Assembly: GCF_047971665.1 (NCBI RefSeq)
Contig: NZ_JBKEAA010000027.1
Coordinates: forward strand, 1 to 64,000
DNA: 64,000 nt
Source of the DNA: Castellaniella sp047971665
GTDB taxonomy: Bacteria; Pseudomonadota; Gammaproteobacteria; Burkholderiales; Burkholderiaceae_B
Direction: 5' to 3'
The notes beneath the pieces were generated by a model. It saw only the letters and a list, made by a program, of their open reading frames with translations, was not told where the DNA came from and ran no database searches. The position numbers and the translations under genes are program-made. Each line of letters starts with the position of its first letter. Within the stretch, counting starts at the first letter, position 1. Positions 52,302 through 62,600 of this stretch are shown here, piece by piece.

Positions 52302-53348
52302 TCACGTGTTCCGGTACGGGGGGCCGGCCTTTTCCATGATGCTTGCGTATTGCTTCAGGATGTCCACGATCTTGGCGCTGCGCGGACTCTTCTGGGCGAT
52401 CTCGTCCCAGAATTTCTTGGCCTCGGTCTCGACTTTCTCCCATTCCTTTTCCGGGATGGTGGTCAGTTCGAGCTTGCCGCCCTTAGTGCGGTAGTGGGCC
52501 TCGCCCCACCAGTACCAGTGCTGGCGGTAGTAGTGGGAGCTGTCCGTGCTGAGGCGGAACAAGGTTTTCAGGTGATCGGGCAGGGCCTGCCATTTTTCGG
52601 TGTTGGCGATATACGAACCCGCCCAGGCGCCGGAAATGTTGTTGGTCAGATAGTATTTGGTGACGTCCGCCCAGCCGACCGTGTAGACTTCGGTGATGCC
52701 CGACCAGCACACGCCGTCGAGCTCGCCGGTCTGCAAGGCGACCTGCACGTCCTCGTAGGGCAGAGTGACGGGGACCACGCCCAGACGCGACAGGAACCGG
52801 CCCCCGGTGGGAAAGGTATACAGCCGCAAGCCCTTCAGGTCGTCGAGGGCGCGCACCGGTTTGGTCGTGGCCATGTTGCAGGGGTCCCAGGCGCCGGTGC
52901 CCAGCCAGGTCACATTCTCGACCTCGGCGTAGGCCTCCTCCCAGATCTTGTTCAGGCCATACCAGTTCCACAGGGCGGGGACGTCCAGGCTGTAGCGTGA
53001 GGCCAGCGGGAAATACGCGGCGAAGATCGCCACGTCCACCGGGGCCGCCATGGAATCGTCGTCGCTTTGCGCCGCGTCGATGGTGCCTTTCTGCACGGCG
53101 CGGAACAGCTCGCCTTGCGGCACCAGCTGATCGGCCGTGTAGAGTTCGATTTCCATCTGGCCGTTCGCGGCCTGGTTGAAGGCGTCGATGGATGGTTTGA
53201 TCACGTGTTCGGCCAGCGCCGGTCCGGCGTAGGTCTGCAGGCGCCATTTGATCGGCGCCTGGGCGCGCACGATCGCCGGCGCGGCGACCGCGCCGGCTCC
53301 CAGCGCCGCGCCGCCGGCCAGTTTCAGGAACTGTCGTCGTTGAGTCAT
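52302..53348 (-). CDS. TRAP transporter substrate-binding protein DctP
   Basis: This 348-residue protein has a Tat-type signal (QRRQFLKLAGGAALGAGAVAAPAIVRA). The mature DctP domain contains LAEHVIKPSIDAFNQAANGQ, ELYTADQLVPQGELFRAVQKG and LDDLKGLRLYTFPTGGRFLSRLG near 165, which carries the conserved Arg, followed by the conserved ALQTGELDGVCWSG. The ligand is unknown. It is the third gene of the operon, after DctQ and DctM. A Tat signal is usual for some TRAP binding proteins that fold around a ligand or as dimers. Confidence 0.92.
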   Translation of the reverse strand: MTQRRQFLKLAGGAALGAGAVAAPAIVRAQAPIKWRLQTYAGPALAEHVIKPSIDAFNQAANGQMEIELYTADQLVPQGELFRAVQKGTIDAAQSDDDSMAAPVDVAIFAAYFPLASRYSLDVPALWNWYGLNKIWEEAYAEVENVTWLGTGAWDPCNMATTKPVRALDDLKGLRLYTFPTGGRFLSRLGVVPVTLPYEDVQVALQTGELDGVCWSGITEVYTVGWADVTKYYLTNNISGAWAGSYIANTEKWQALPDHLKTLFRLSTDSSHYYRQHWYWWGEAHYRTKGGKLELTTIPEKEWEKVETEAKKFWDEIAQKSPRSAKIVDILKQYASIMEKAGPPYRNT

Positions 53349-53421
53349 GATGCTGTCCTCCAGTGTCGGACGGTCGGACCGCGCTCCGCCGCCCTGTCGT
53401 GTCGTCCGATGGGCGCGGGGC

Positions 53422-54750
53422 CTATCGGGCGCGGTTGGAATAGAGATCGGGAAGCCACAGTGCGATCTGCGGGAACGCCATGATGATGGCCAGGGTGAGC
53501 ATCATCAGCAGGGCAAAGGGCACGATGGATTTGTAGATGTCGACGATGGTGATTTCCGGCGGCGCCATGGCCCGCATCAGGAACAGGTTGTAGCCAAAGG
53601 GTGGAATGATGTAGGCCAGCTGGCAGGTGACGGTATAGAGAATGCCGAACCAGATCGGGCTGAAGCTCAGCGCCTTGATCAGCGGGATGTAGAGCGGCGC
53701 GACGATCACCAGCATCGCCGTGTCGTCCAGGAACATGCCCAGCACGATGAACGACAGCATCATGATGATCAGGATGGTCCAGCGGTCCAGCTCGAGATCC
53801 TGCAGGAGCAGGTTCTCGATCGCCTTGATGGCGCCCAGCCCGTCGTAGACGGCGCCGAAGCACAGCGCCGCGAGGATGATCCACAGGAACATGCAACTGA
53901 CGCTGAGCGTCTGGCGCAGACAGGATTCCATGACGGTCCGGGTCAGGCGGCGCTTGAGGGCCGCCGCCAGTGTCGCCAGGCCCGCGCCCAGGGCCGAGGT
54001 CTCGACCAGGCTGGTGATGCCGGTCATGAACGATCCCATCATCACAGCAAAGATCACCAGCGGCAGGATGCCCTCGCCCAGCAGGCGCCATTTTTCGGGT
54101 TCGGCCGCGCGGCGCTCCTCCCCGGACAGCGGCGGGCCCAGTTCGGGGCTGATCCGGCAGCGCACATAGATGTAGATCGTGAACAGCAGCGCCATCAGCA
54201 GACCGGGCAGGATGCCGCCCAGCCACAATTGCAGCACCGGCTGGCGGGCGATCATGGCGTACAGCACCAGCACGATGCTGGGCGGGATCAGAATGCCCAG
54301 CGAGCTGCCGGCCTGGATCACGCCGGTGATCATCACCTTGTCGTAACCGCGGCGCATCATCTGCGGCAAGGCCACGCTGGCGCCGATGGCCATGCCGGCC
54401 ACGCTCAGGCCGTTCATGGCGGAAATCATCACCATGAGTCCGATCGTGCCGATGCCCAGGCCGCCGGGCATGGCGCCCATCCAGACGTGGAACATGCGAT
54501 AGAGCTTGTCGGCCAGGCCCGATTCCGACAGCATGAACCCCATGAAGACGAACAGGGGCAGCGTCAGCAGGGCGAACCAGTTCAGGACGGTGAACGTGGC
54601 ATTGAACGGCATCTCGATGTCGTTGCCGCCCCACAGGAAATAGGCTGCCGTGGCGCCGATGAAACCGACCACGCCGTAGACCCGTTGTCCCGTGGACATC
54701 AGGACCAGCAGCGACGAGAACATGGTCAGGGTGATGAGTTCGTGGCTCAT
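53422..54750 (-). CDS. TRAP transporter large permease DctM
   Basis: This 442-residue membrane protein has about twelve helices. Recognisable segments are LFVFMGFMLSESGLADKLYRM, GASVALPQMMRRGYDKVMITGVIQAGSSLGILIPPS near 155, and FLDDTAMLVIVAPLYIPLIKAL near 335. These are typical of DctM. The start ATG 54750 (MSHELITLTMF) has AAGGAG upstream and overlaps the DctQ gene by 4 bases. Confidence 0.93.
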   Translation of the reverse strand: MSHELITLTMFSSLLVLMSTGQRVYGVVGFIGATAAYFLWGGNDIEMPFNATFTVLNWFALLTLPLFVFMGFMLSESGLADKLYRMFHVWMGAMPGGLGIGTIGLMVMISAMNGLSVAGMAIGASVALPQMMRRGYDKVMITGVIQAGSSLGILIPPSIVLVLYAMIARQPVLQLWLGGILPGLLMALLFTIYIYVRCRISPELGPPLSGEERRAAEPEKWRLLGEGILPLVIFAVMMGSFMTGITSLVETSALGAGLATLAAALKRRLTRTVMESCLRQTLSVSCMFLWIILAALCFGAVYDGLGAIKAIENLLLQDLELDRWTILIIMMLSFIVLGMFLDDTAMLVIVAPLYIPLIKALSFSPIWFGILYTVTCQLAYIIPPFGYNLFLMRAMAPPEITIVDIYKSIVPFALLMMLTLAIIMAFPQIALWLPDLYSNRAR

Positions 54751-55259
54751 TCGATCTCCTTGCCGCATGCGGTGGCCAGGTCGCGGAAGAATGTGGCGAT
54801 CGACTGCAGCAGCATCATGAAGATGCCGAAGGTCATGATGAGCTTGATCGGGGCCAGCGGCGGCGCCCAGGCGGTGTAGTTGCGCTGGTTGTTGATGATC
54901 GCGTATTCGGTGCTGGAAATGCCGCCGAGCAGCAGGAAAACGAGGAAGGCGATCACCATCCAGATCGTGACCATGTCCATCATGGCCCGGGTGCGGGGGG
55001 ACCAGCGCGAATAGAACAGGTCCATGCGGACGTGGGCGTCGATCTGCATGGAATAGCCGCCGCCCAGCAGGTAATAGGCCGACAGCAGGAACTGGGCGCT
55101 TTCCATCATCCAGTTGATGTAGACGTTGAAGGCCACCCGGACGAAGGCCGAATACAGGAAGCCGATCATCATGACCAGCACGAAATACATGGCAAAGCGG
55201 CCGATGAACCGGTTGCTCCTGTCCACCCAGCGGACATAGTGTCTGATGATGTGCGGCAC
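54747..55259 (-). CDS. TRAP transporter small permease DctQ
   Basis: This 170-residue protein has four helices (FAMYFVLVMMIGFLYSAFVRVAF, SAQFLLSAYYLLGGGYSM, MVTIWMVIAFLVFLLLGG, LIMTFGIFMMLLQSIATFF) and matches DctQ. GTG 55259 is chosen because AGGAGG lies 7 bases upstream and the product (M)PHIIRHYVRWVD has normal length. ATG codons farther upstream (55298, 55415) would add a charged tail. It is the first gene of the seven-gene operon. Confidence 0.85.
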   Translation of the reverse strand: MPHIIRHYVRWVDRSNRFIGRFAMYFVLVMMIGFLYSAFVRVAFNVYINWMMESAQFLLSAYYLLGGGYSMQIDAHVRMDLFYSRWSPRTRAMMDMVTIWMVIAFLVFLLLGGISSTEYAIINNQRNYTAWAPPLAPIKLIMTFGIFMMLLQSIATFFRDLATACGKEIE

Positions 55260-55561
55260 GCGTTCCTCCTCGTCGGCACCGGCGCGGTTTCCCGGCATGG
55301 CCTGATTCGATGAGAGAAATGGTGACGCGTGGCGGGACGCACGCCTATCGCAAAACGGCAGCCGGCCATCAGAATTCGGCATGGCTTTATCTGATTTCGG
55401 CAAAACCAGGGACATCCCTAACGGAATGGCGGGCCCTTGCGCGTATCGGGACCGGTCATCGAGGGGTTACCGCGCCTAGTCACCGCGCCTGGTCACCGCG
55501 CCCGGTCATCGAATGGTCATCGAGCAGTCATCCGGCCCGGTCATCGACCTGGGTGGCGCGC
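55260..55561. other. Control region between EutR-like regulator and TRAP operon
   Basis: This 302-base gap separates the stop of the AraC-type gene from the DctQ start. It should hold the operon promoter. Its distal part (55452-55552) is a degenerate tandem repeat; the rest shows no gene. I could not pick out a convincing -35/-10 pair. Confidence 0.5.
55452..55552. repeat. Degenerate 11-13 bp tandem repeat array
   Basis: Three near-identical 13-base units lie head to tail: ACCGCGCCTAGTC (55469-55481), ACCGCGCCTGGTC (55482-55494), ACCGCGCCCGGTC (55495-55507). They continue as ATCGAATGGTC, ATCGAGCAGTC, ATCCGGCCCGGTC and ATCGACCTGGG. An earlier ACCGGTCATCGAGGGG is related. The shared ending is GGTCAYCG. 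Unit length and lack of spacers rule out CRISPR. Confidence 0.8.
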
Positions 55562-56572
55562 TCAGTCGGCGGGATGCCGCAGGGTGCGGGAAGGCAGCTC
55601 GCCGAATAGCTGGCGGTAGTCGCGGGAGAACTGACCCAGATGCTCGAATCCCCAGGTCGTGGCGATCCGGGTGACACGACTGGCCGGGTCGTCGGTGCTG
55701 CGCAGCCGACGCCGGACCTGGTTCAGCTTGAGGATGCGCAGATAGGTCAGCGGAGACATCCCCGCGACCTCCTGGAAGCAATATTGCAGCGTGCGCCGGC
55801 TGACGTGCATCTGGCGGCAGAGGTCGGCGATCGACAGGCGCTGGTCGGGGTGGGCCAGGACCAGTTCGCAGGCCTGACCGACCACCTGATGGCTGTGCCG
55901 GATGCGGGAATGGTGCGCATCGCGCGGCGGGGGATGGCCGTGCGCCAGCGCGGTGCCGAGCTGGTCGAGCACGGTTTCCCGCAATTCGAGGATCTGCGCA
56001 ACCGTGATGGCGGATTGCGGTTCGTACGGGAACAGGGCCCGGTGCAGCGTGCCGAGGATGCGCCGGAAATGTTCGGTCGGGATGCGCAGGGTGCCGCCGT
56101 GGTCGGGCAGTCTGAGGGCGTCCGGATACGGGAAATATTCGTCCAGCAGTTCCTGGCCGACGACGATACCGAAGATCTGGTAGTGCTCGGGCGTGTTCAG
56201 CTCGAACTCGCGGCCGCCCTGACGGAACAGCAGCGTGTCGTTCTCGATGGGCTGGGCATCCAGGCGCGAGGTCGCCGTGCCCGGGGCGGGCAGGCCGAAC
56301 CACAGCGCATCCTGCCAGGCGGCGCAGAATTGGCGCAGGGCCTGGTTGGCCGATTCCTGGAAGATCTGCAGGCCGGGCAGCCACAATTCGGTCAGCCGTC
56401 CTTCGAAGCGTCCGGGTGAGAACTGGCTGTAGCTTTGTTCCCACTGGCTGAGGTTATGGGCATGATCCTCGGCGTCGTGGGCGATGCGTTCCCGCCGGAG
56501 CAGTCGCGGCTTGCTGAGCGTGGCGGCAGGCTCGCGGAGATGGGGCGCCACCTGATTCTCCTTGAAGAGCAT
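55562..56572 (-). CDS. AraC-family regulator, EutR-like
   Basis: This 336-residue protein has an N-terminal region (AEDHAHNLSQWEQSYSQFSPGRFEGRL, then ESANQALRQFCAAWQDALWFG) similar to EutR-type and related AraC regulators. The C-terminal HTH is at about 235-330 (SIADLCRQMHVSRRTLQYCFQEVAGMSPLTYLR, then TRIATTWGFEHLGQFSRDYRQLFGELPS). EutR activates ethanolamine use in enterobacteria with ethanolamine and B12 as signals. No eutBC genes are present here. Directly upstream of the TRAP operon on the same strand, it is the natural candidate regulator. The EutR resemblance is by eye and needs alignment. Confidence 0.85.
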   Translation of the reverse strand: MLFKENQVAPHLREPAATLSKPRLLRRERIAHDAEDHAHNLSQWEQSYSQFSPGRFEGRLTELWLPGLQIFQESANQALRQFCAAWQDALWFGLPAPGTATSRLDAQPIENDTLLFRQGGREFELNTPEHYQIFGIVVGQELLDEYFPYPDALRLPDHGGTLRIPTEHFRRILGTLHRALFPYEPQSAITVAQILELRETVLDQLGTALAHGHPPPRDAHHSRIRHSHQVVGQACELVLAHPDQRLSIADLCRQMHVSRRTLQYCFQEVAGMSPLTYLRILKLNQVRRRLRSTDDPASRVTRIATTWGFEHLGQFSRDYRQLFGELPSRTLRHPAD

Positions 56573-56758
56573 GGGGCTGCGATGACCGGGACCGCGTAAA
56601 ACGGCACTCGATCGCCGACGGGGCCATCGAACATGCGACTCTGAAAAGGATAACCGGAAAAAAACCGGGGTTCGACCCTGTTTGCATCAGGGATGACCCT
56701 GACGAACTGCTTGAAATGACGCACAATGAACGCTTTTCATTTGCCGGAAAGAGTCCAG

Positions 56759-57958
<1,200 letters not shown>

Positions 57959-57980
57959 CATTTTGGCATAATATTGTCAT

Positions 57981-58011
57981 GAAACCGCCTCTATACTGTG
58001 GAGGCCGTTTC
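57981..58011 (+). terminator. Stem-loop after serA
   Basis: GAAACCGCCTC (57981-57991) and GAGGCCGTTTC (58001-58011) pair over 11 bases with one mismatch around a 9-base loop, 22 bases after the serA stop. The following sequence (aggtgatttg) is only weakly T-rich, so termination may be partial. It separates serA from the nar promoter. Confidence 0.5.
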
Positions 58012-58078
58012 AGGTGATTTGATACCGCGATGGGTTTTGTTTCAACTGTCGTTGTCTGGCGCAATATCCGGTCTTTGT

Positions 58079-58121
58079 TTGATCTAGATCATGGCTGGGA
58101 ATGCGTGCGGGGACCTATGGT
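58079..58121 (+). promoter_or_regulatory. FNR-type box and promoter of the nar operon
   Basis: TTGATCTAGATCAT (58079-58092) matches the FNR/Anr consensus TTGAT-N4-ATCAA at nine of ten fixed positions. TATGGT (58116-58121) lies where the -10 element of a class II FNR promoter should be, with transcription starting near 58127, so that the box is centred about 41.5 bases upstream. It precedes narK by 57 bases. This supports induction without oxygen. I could not find a clear NarL heptamer cluster. Confidence 0.65.
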
Positions 58122-58149
58122 TAAGGGTCCCTGAACCAGGAGTCCTTGC

Positions 58150-59580
58150 ATGAGCCTCCCGCCCAATGACGTAACGCCCGAGGCCCGCCGTGGCCGCTTG
58201 CTGACCGTCTGGACGCCCGAGGACAAGGCCTTCTGGGTTCGCGAAGGCAGCGCCATCGCCAACGTCAATCTCTGGATTTCGATTCCCGCGCTGTTCCTGG
58301 CCTTTGCTGTCTGGCAGATGTGGAGCGTGGTGGCCGTCAACCTGCCCAATCTGGGCTTTCGCTACACCGAAAACGAACTCTTCTGGCTGGCCGCGCTGCC
58401 GTCCCTGTCGGGCGCCACGCTGCGGATCTTCTATTCATTCATGGTACCCGTGTTCGGCGGGCGGCGCTGGACGGCGCTGACGACGGCCAGTCTGCTGCTG
58501 CCCACCATCGGCGTGGGACTGGCGGTCCAGAACCCGGACACGCCGTATTCCACCATGCTGATCCTGGCCCTGCTGTGCGGGCTCGGGGGCGGGAATTTTT
58601 CCTCCTCGATGTCCAACATCAGCTTCTTCTTCCCCAAGGAACGCAAGGGCTCGGCCCTGGGGCTGAATGCCGGCCTGGGCAACCTGGGGGTCTCCTCGGT
58701 GCAGTTCCTGGCGCCGCTGGTCATCGCCATCGGGATCCTCGGGCCCTGGGCCGGCGATCCGCAGATGGCCAAATTGTCCGGCGCCCATGGCGGCCCCGTC
58801 GAGGTCTGGGCGCAAAACGCAGCCTTCATCTGGGTGCCGTTCATCATCATCATGTCCATGCTGGCCTGGGTGGGCATGCACGACATCGCCGACGCCAAGG
58901 CGTCCTTCCGCGAGCAATCGGTGATCTTCAAGCGCAAGCACAACTGGATCATCTGCTTCCTCTACCTGGGCACGTTCGGTTCCTTCATCGGCTTTTCCGC
59001 CGGGTTCCCGCTGTTGACCAAATACCTGTATCCCGATGTCCGGCCGTTGCAATATGCCTGGATGGGGCCGCTGATCGGGGCCATGGCGCGTCCCTTCGGT
59101 GGCTGGCTGTCCGACCGGCTGGGCGGCGCGCGGGTCACGTTCTGGACGTTCTTCTGGATGGTGCTGGGGGTGCTGGGCGTCATGGCCTCGCTGCCGGGAG
59201 ACCAGGCCTCGGGCAGTTTCCTGGGCTTCCTGTTGTCCTTCCTGTTCCTGTTCTTCATGACCGGTATCGGCAATGGCTCCACCTTCGCCATGATTCCGGT
59301 GATTTTCGATACGTTGGCGCAGCGCCGGTACGCGGCCAGCGGGCCGGGCGGCGTGGGTCAGGCCAATACCGAGGGGGCCAAGGAATCCGCCGCCGTGCTG
59401 GGGTTCAGTGGCGCCATGGGAGCCTACGGCGGCTTCTTCATCCCCAAGAGTTTCGGCACCTCTTTCGAGATGACCGGCACGCCACATGCCGCCCTGGTGT
59501 TCTTTATCGTGTTCTATATTGTTTCGATTGCCGTGACCTGGCGGTACTACTCGCGACGTCGCGCGGAAATCCCGTGCTGA
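58150..59580 (+). CDS. narK: Nitrate/nitrite transporter NarK
   Basis: This 476-residue MFS protein has twelve helices. The two nitrate signatures are present: CGLGGGNFSSSMSNISFFFP near 140 and GQANTEGAKESAAVLGFSGA near 400. The substrate-binding Arg residues are seen in SGATLRIFYSF and GAMARPFGGWLSDRLGG. It moves nitrate in and nitrite out for respiration. It is the first gene of the nar operon, 54 bases before narG, with an FNR-type box upstream. There is a single narK here, not a narK1-narK2 pair. Confidence 0.95.
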   Translation: MSLPPNDVTPEARRGRLLTVWTPEDKAFWVREGSAIANVNLWISIPALFLAFAVWQMWSVVAVNLPNLGFRYTENELFWLAALPSLSGATLRIFYSFMVPVFGGRRWTALTTASLLLPTIGVGLAVQNPDTPYSTMLILALLCGLGGGNFSSSMSNISFFFPKERKGSALGLNAGLGNLGVSSVQFLAPLVIAIGILGPWAGDPQMAKLSGAHGGPVEVWAQNAAFIWVPFIIIMSMLAWVGMHDIADAKASFREQSVIFKRKHNWIICFLYLGTFGSFIGFSAGFPLLTKYLYPDVRPLQYAWMGPLIGAMARPFGGWLSDRLGGARVTFWTFFWMVLGVLGVMASLPGDQASGSFLGFLLSFLFLFFMTGIGNGSTFAMIPVIFDTLAQRRYAASGPGGVGQANTEGAKESAAVLGFSGAMGAYGGFFIPKSFGTSFEMTGTPHAALVFFIVFYIVSIAVTWRYYSRRRAEIPC

Positions 59581-59634
59581 TGTGCGACAGCATCGCCAAT
59601 CCCCGGTCCATTTCTTTCTAACGGAGCGTCTATC

Positions 59635-62600
59635 GTGAGCCATTTCATCGACCGCCTGAAATATTTTTCCCGACCGAAGGAGTCCTTCTCGGACGGGCAT
59701 GGTGCCGTGGTCCGCGAAGACCGGACCTGGGAAGACGCCTACCGCAACCGCTGGCAGCACGACAAGATCGTGCGCTCCACGCACGGCGTGAACTGTACCG
59801 GCTCCTGTTCCTGGAAAATCTACGTCAAGGGCGGCCTGGTCACCTTGGAAACCCAGCAGACCGACTATCCGCGCACCCGGCCGGACATGCCCAACCACGA
59901 ACCGCGCGGCTGTCCGCGCGGGGCCACGTTCTCGTGGTATCTGTACAGCGCCAACCGCGTCAAATATCCGATGGTACGCGGTCGCCTGGTCCGGCTGTGG
60001 CGCGAGCAGCGCAAGACGATGGGCGCCGTCCAGGCCTGGGAGGCCATCGTGTCCGACCCGGACAAGGCCGCCAGCTACAAATCCGCGCGCGGGCAGGGTG
60101 GTTTCGTCCGCTCCAACTGGGAAGAGGTCAACGAGATCGTCGCGGCGGCCAACATCCACACCATCAAGCGCCACGGCCCCGACCGCATCGCCGGTTTTTC
60201 GCCGATTCCGGCCATGTCCATGGTGTCCTACGCATCGGGCAGCCGTTACCTGTCGCTGCTGGGCGGATCGCTGCTGAGCTTCTACGACTGGTATTGCGAT
60301 CTGCCGCCATCCAGTCCCCAGACCTGGGGCGAGCAGACCGACGTCAGCGAATCGGCCGACTGGTACAACTCGACCTTCATCATGCTGTGGGGCTCGAACG
60401 TGCCCCAGACCCGGACGCCCGACGCCCACTTCATGGTCGAGGCCCGTTATCGCGGCGCCAAGGTCGTCTCCGTGTTCCCGGACTATGCCGAGGGCGCCAA
60501 GTTCGGCGACCTCTGGATGCATCCCAAGCAGGGCACCGACGCGGCCCTGGCCCTGGCGATGGGACATGTCATCCTCAAGGAATTCCACCTGGCGGGCAAG
60601 AGCGCCTATTTTGACCGGTATTGCCGTCAGTACACCGATATGCCCTTCCTGGTGCGCCTGGTGCGCCAGGGCGACCGTTATGTGCCCGACCGCAAGCTGC
60701 GGTCGGCCGATTTTGCCGACCGCCTGGGCCAGGACAACAATCCCGAATGGAAGACCATCGCCTATGACCAGAACACGGGCGAACTGATCGTGCCGCAGGG
60801 CTCGATCGGTTTCCGCTGGGGCCAAAAAGAAGGCGAGGACGCCGGCAAGTGGAACCTGGAACTCAAGGACGCCCGGGGTCACGAGGTCGAGCCGCGCCTG
60901 TCCCTGCTCGACGCGCATGACGAGGTCGCGCCGGTCGCCTTCCCGTATTTCGGCGGCGTCCATCACGATCATTTCCAGGGCACGGAACACGACGAGGTGC
61001 TGGTGCGCAACCTGCCCGTCAAGCGTGTCCAGACCGTCGAAGGCGAGGTCCTGGTGGCCACGGTGTTCGACCTGTTCGTGGCCAACTACGGCATCGACCG
61101 CGGCCTGGGCGGCGAGAACGTCGCGACCTCGTTCGATGACGACGTCCCCTATACCCCGGCCTGGCAGGAACGCATCACCGGTGTGCCCCGCGAGCAGGTC
61201 ATCACCGTCGCCCGCCAGTTCGCCGACAACGCCGACAAGACCGAAGGCAAGTCCATGGTCATCCTGGGCGCCGGCCTGAACCACTGGTACCACATGGACA
61301 TGTCCTATCGGGGCATCATCAACCTGGTCTCCATGTGCGGCTGCGTCGGTCAGTCCGGCGGGGGCTGGTGCCACTATGTGGGCCAGGAAAAACTGCGCCC
61401 GCAGACCGGCTGGACCATGCTGACCTTCGCGCTGGACTGGCTGCGCCCGCCGCGGCACATGAACGGCACCTCGTTCTTCTACGCGCACTCCGATCAGTGG
61501 CGCTACGAAAAACTCCAGGTGCCGGAACTGCTCTCGCCCCTGGCGGACGCCTCAAAATACCAGGGCAGCCTGATCGACATGAATGTCCGCTCGGAACGCA
61601 TGGGCTGGCTGCCCACGGCGCCGCAGTTGCAGACCAATCCGCTCCAGGTCGCGCGCGCCGCCCGCGCCGCCGGCCAGGAACCCAAGGACTATGCCGTCAA
61701 TGGCCTGCGCGACGGTTCCCTGCGGCTTTCCTGCGAGGACCCGGATCATCCCGACAACTTCCCCCGCAACCTGTTCGTCTGGCGCTCCAACATCCTGGGC
61801 TCGTCGGGCAAGGGGCACGAATATTTCCTCAAGCACCTGCTGGGCACCCAGCACGGCGTGCAGGGCAAGGATCTCGGCGAGGCGGGCGGTTCCAAGCCCC
61901 TCGAGGTCGCCTGGCACGATGAGGCGCCCCAGGGCAAGCTCGATCTGCTGGTCACCCTGGACTTCCGCATGTCCACGACCTGCCTGTATTCGGACGTGGT
62001 GCTGCCCACGGCGACCTGGTACGAAAAGAACGACCTGAACACCTCCGACATGCACCCCTTCATCCACCCGCTTTCGGCGGCCGTGGATCCGGTCTGGGAG
62101 TCGCGCAGCGACTGGGAGATCTACAAGAATCTGGCCAAGAAATTCTCCGAGCTGGCGGCCGATGCGGACCTGCCCGACGAGGATCTGGTCTTGCAGCCCC
62201 TGCAACACGACTCTCCGGGCGAACTGAGCGATCCCTACGACGTGCGTGAATGGCGCAAGGGCGAGTGCGAGCCGATTCCCGGCAAGACCATGCCGGGCAT
62301 GATGGTCGTGGACCGTGACTACAAGCACGTCTACGAACGCTTCACCACGCTCGGCCCGCTGGCCGAAAAACTCGGCAACGGCGGCAAGGGCATCTCCTGG
62401 GACACCAAGGAAGAAGTCGAATTCCTCGGAAAACTGAACTCCCGCGAGCGCGAACCCGGCGTCGGTCAGGGCCAGCCGCGCATCTTCACCGATATCGATG
62501 CCTGCGAGACCATCCTGACCCTGGCGCCCGAGACCAACGGCCACGTCGCCGTCAAGGCCTGGGAGGCCCTCTCCAAATTCACCGGCCGGGACCACTCCCA

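Noticed and set aside
55452..55552. Repeat array considered as a CRISPR
   Set aside because: Units are 11-13 bases, directly adjacent and degenerate, with no spacers and no cas genes nearby.
58435..61488. Very long open frame on the minus strand, antisense to narK and narG
   Set aside because: It runs opposite to two genes matching known proteins along their length. In GC-rich DNA such antisense frames stay open through codon bias. Its translation is low-complexity and resembles nothing.
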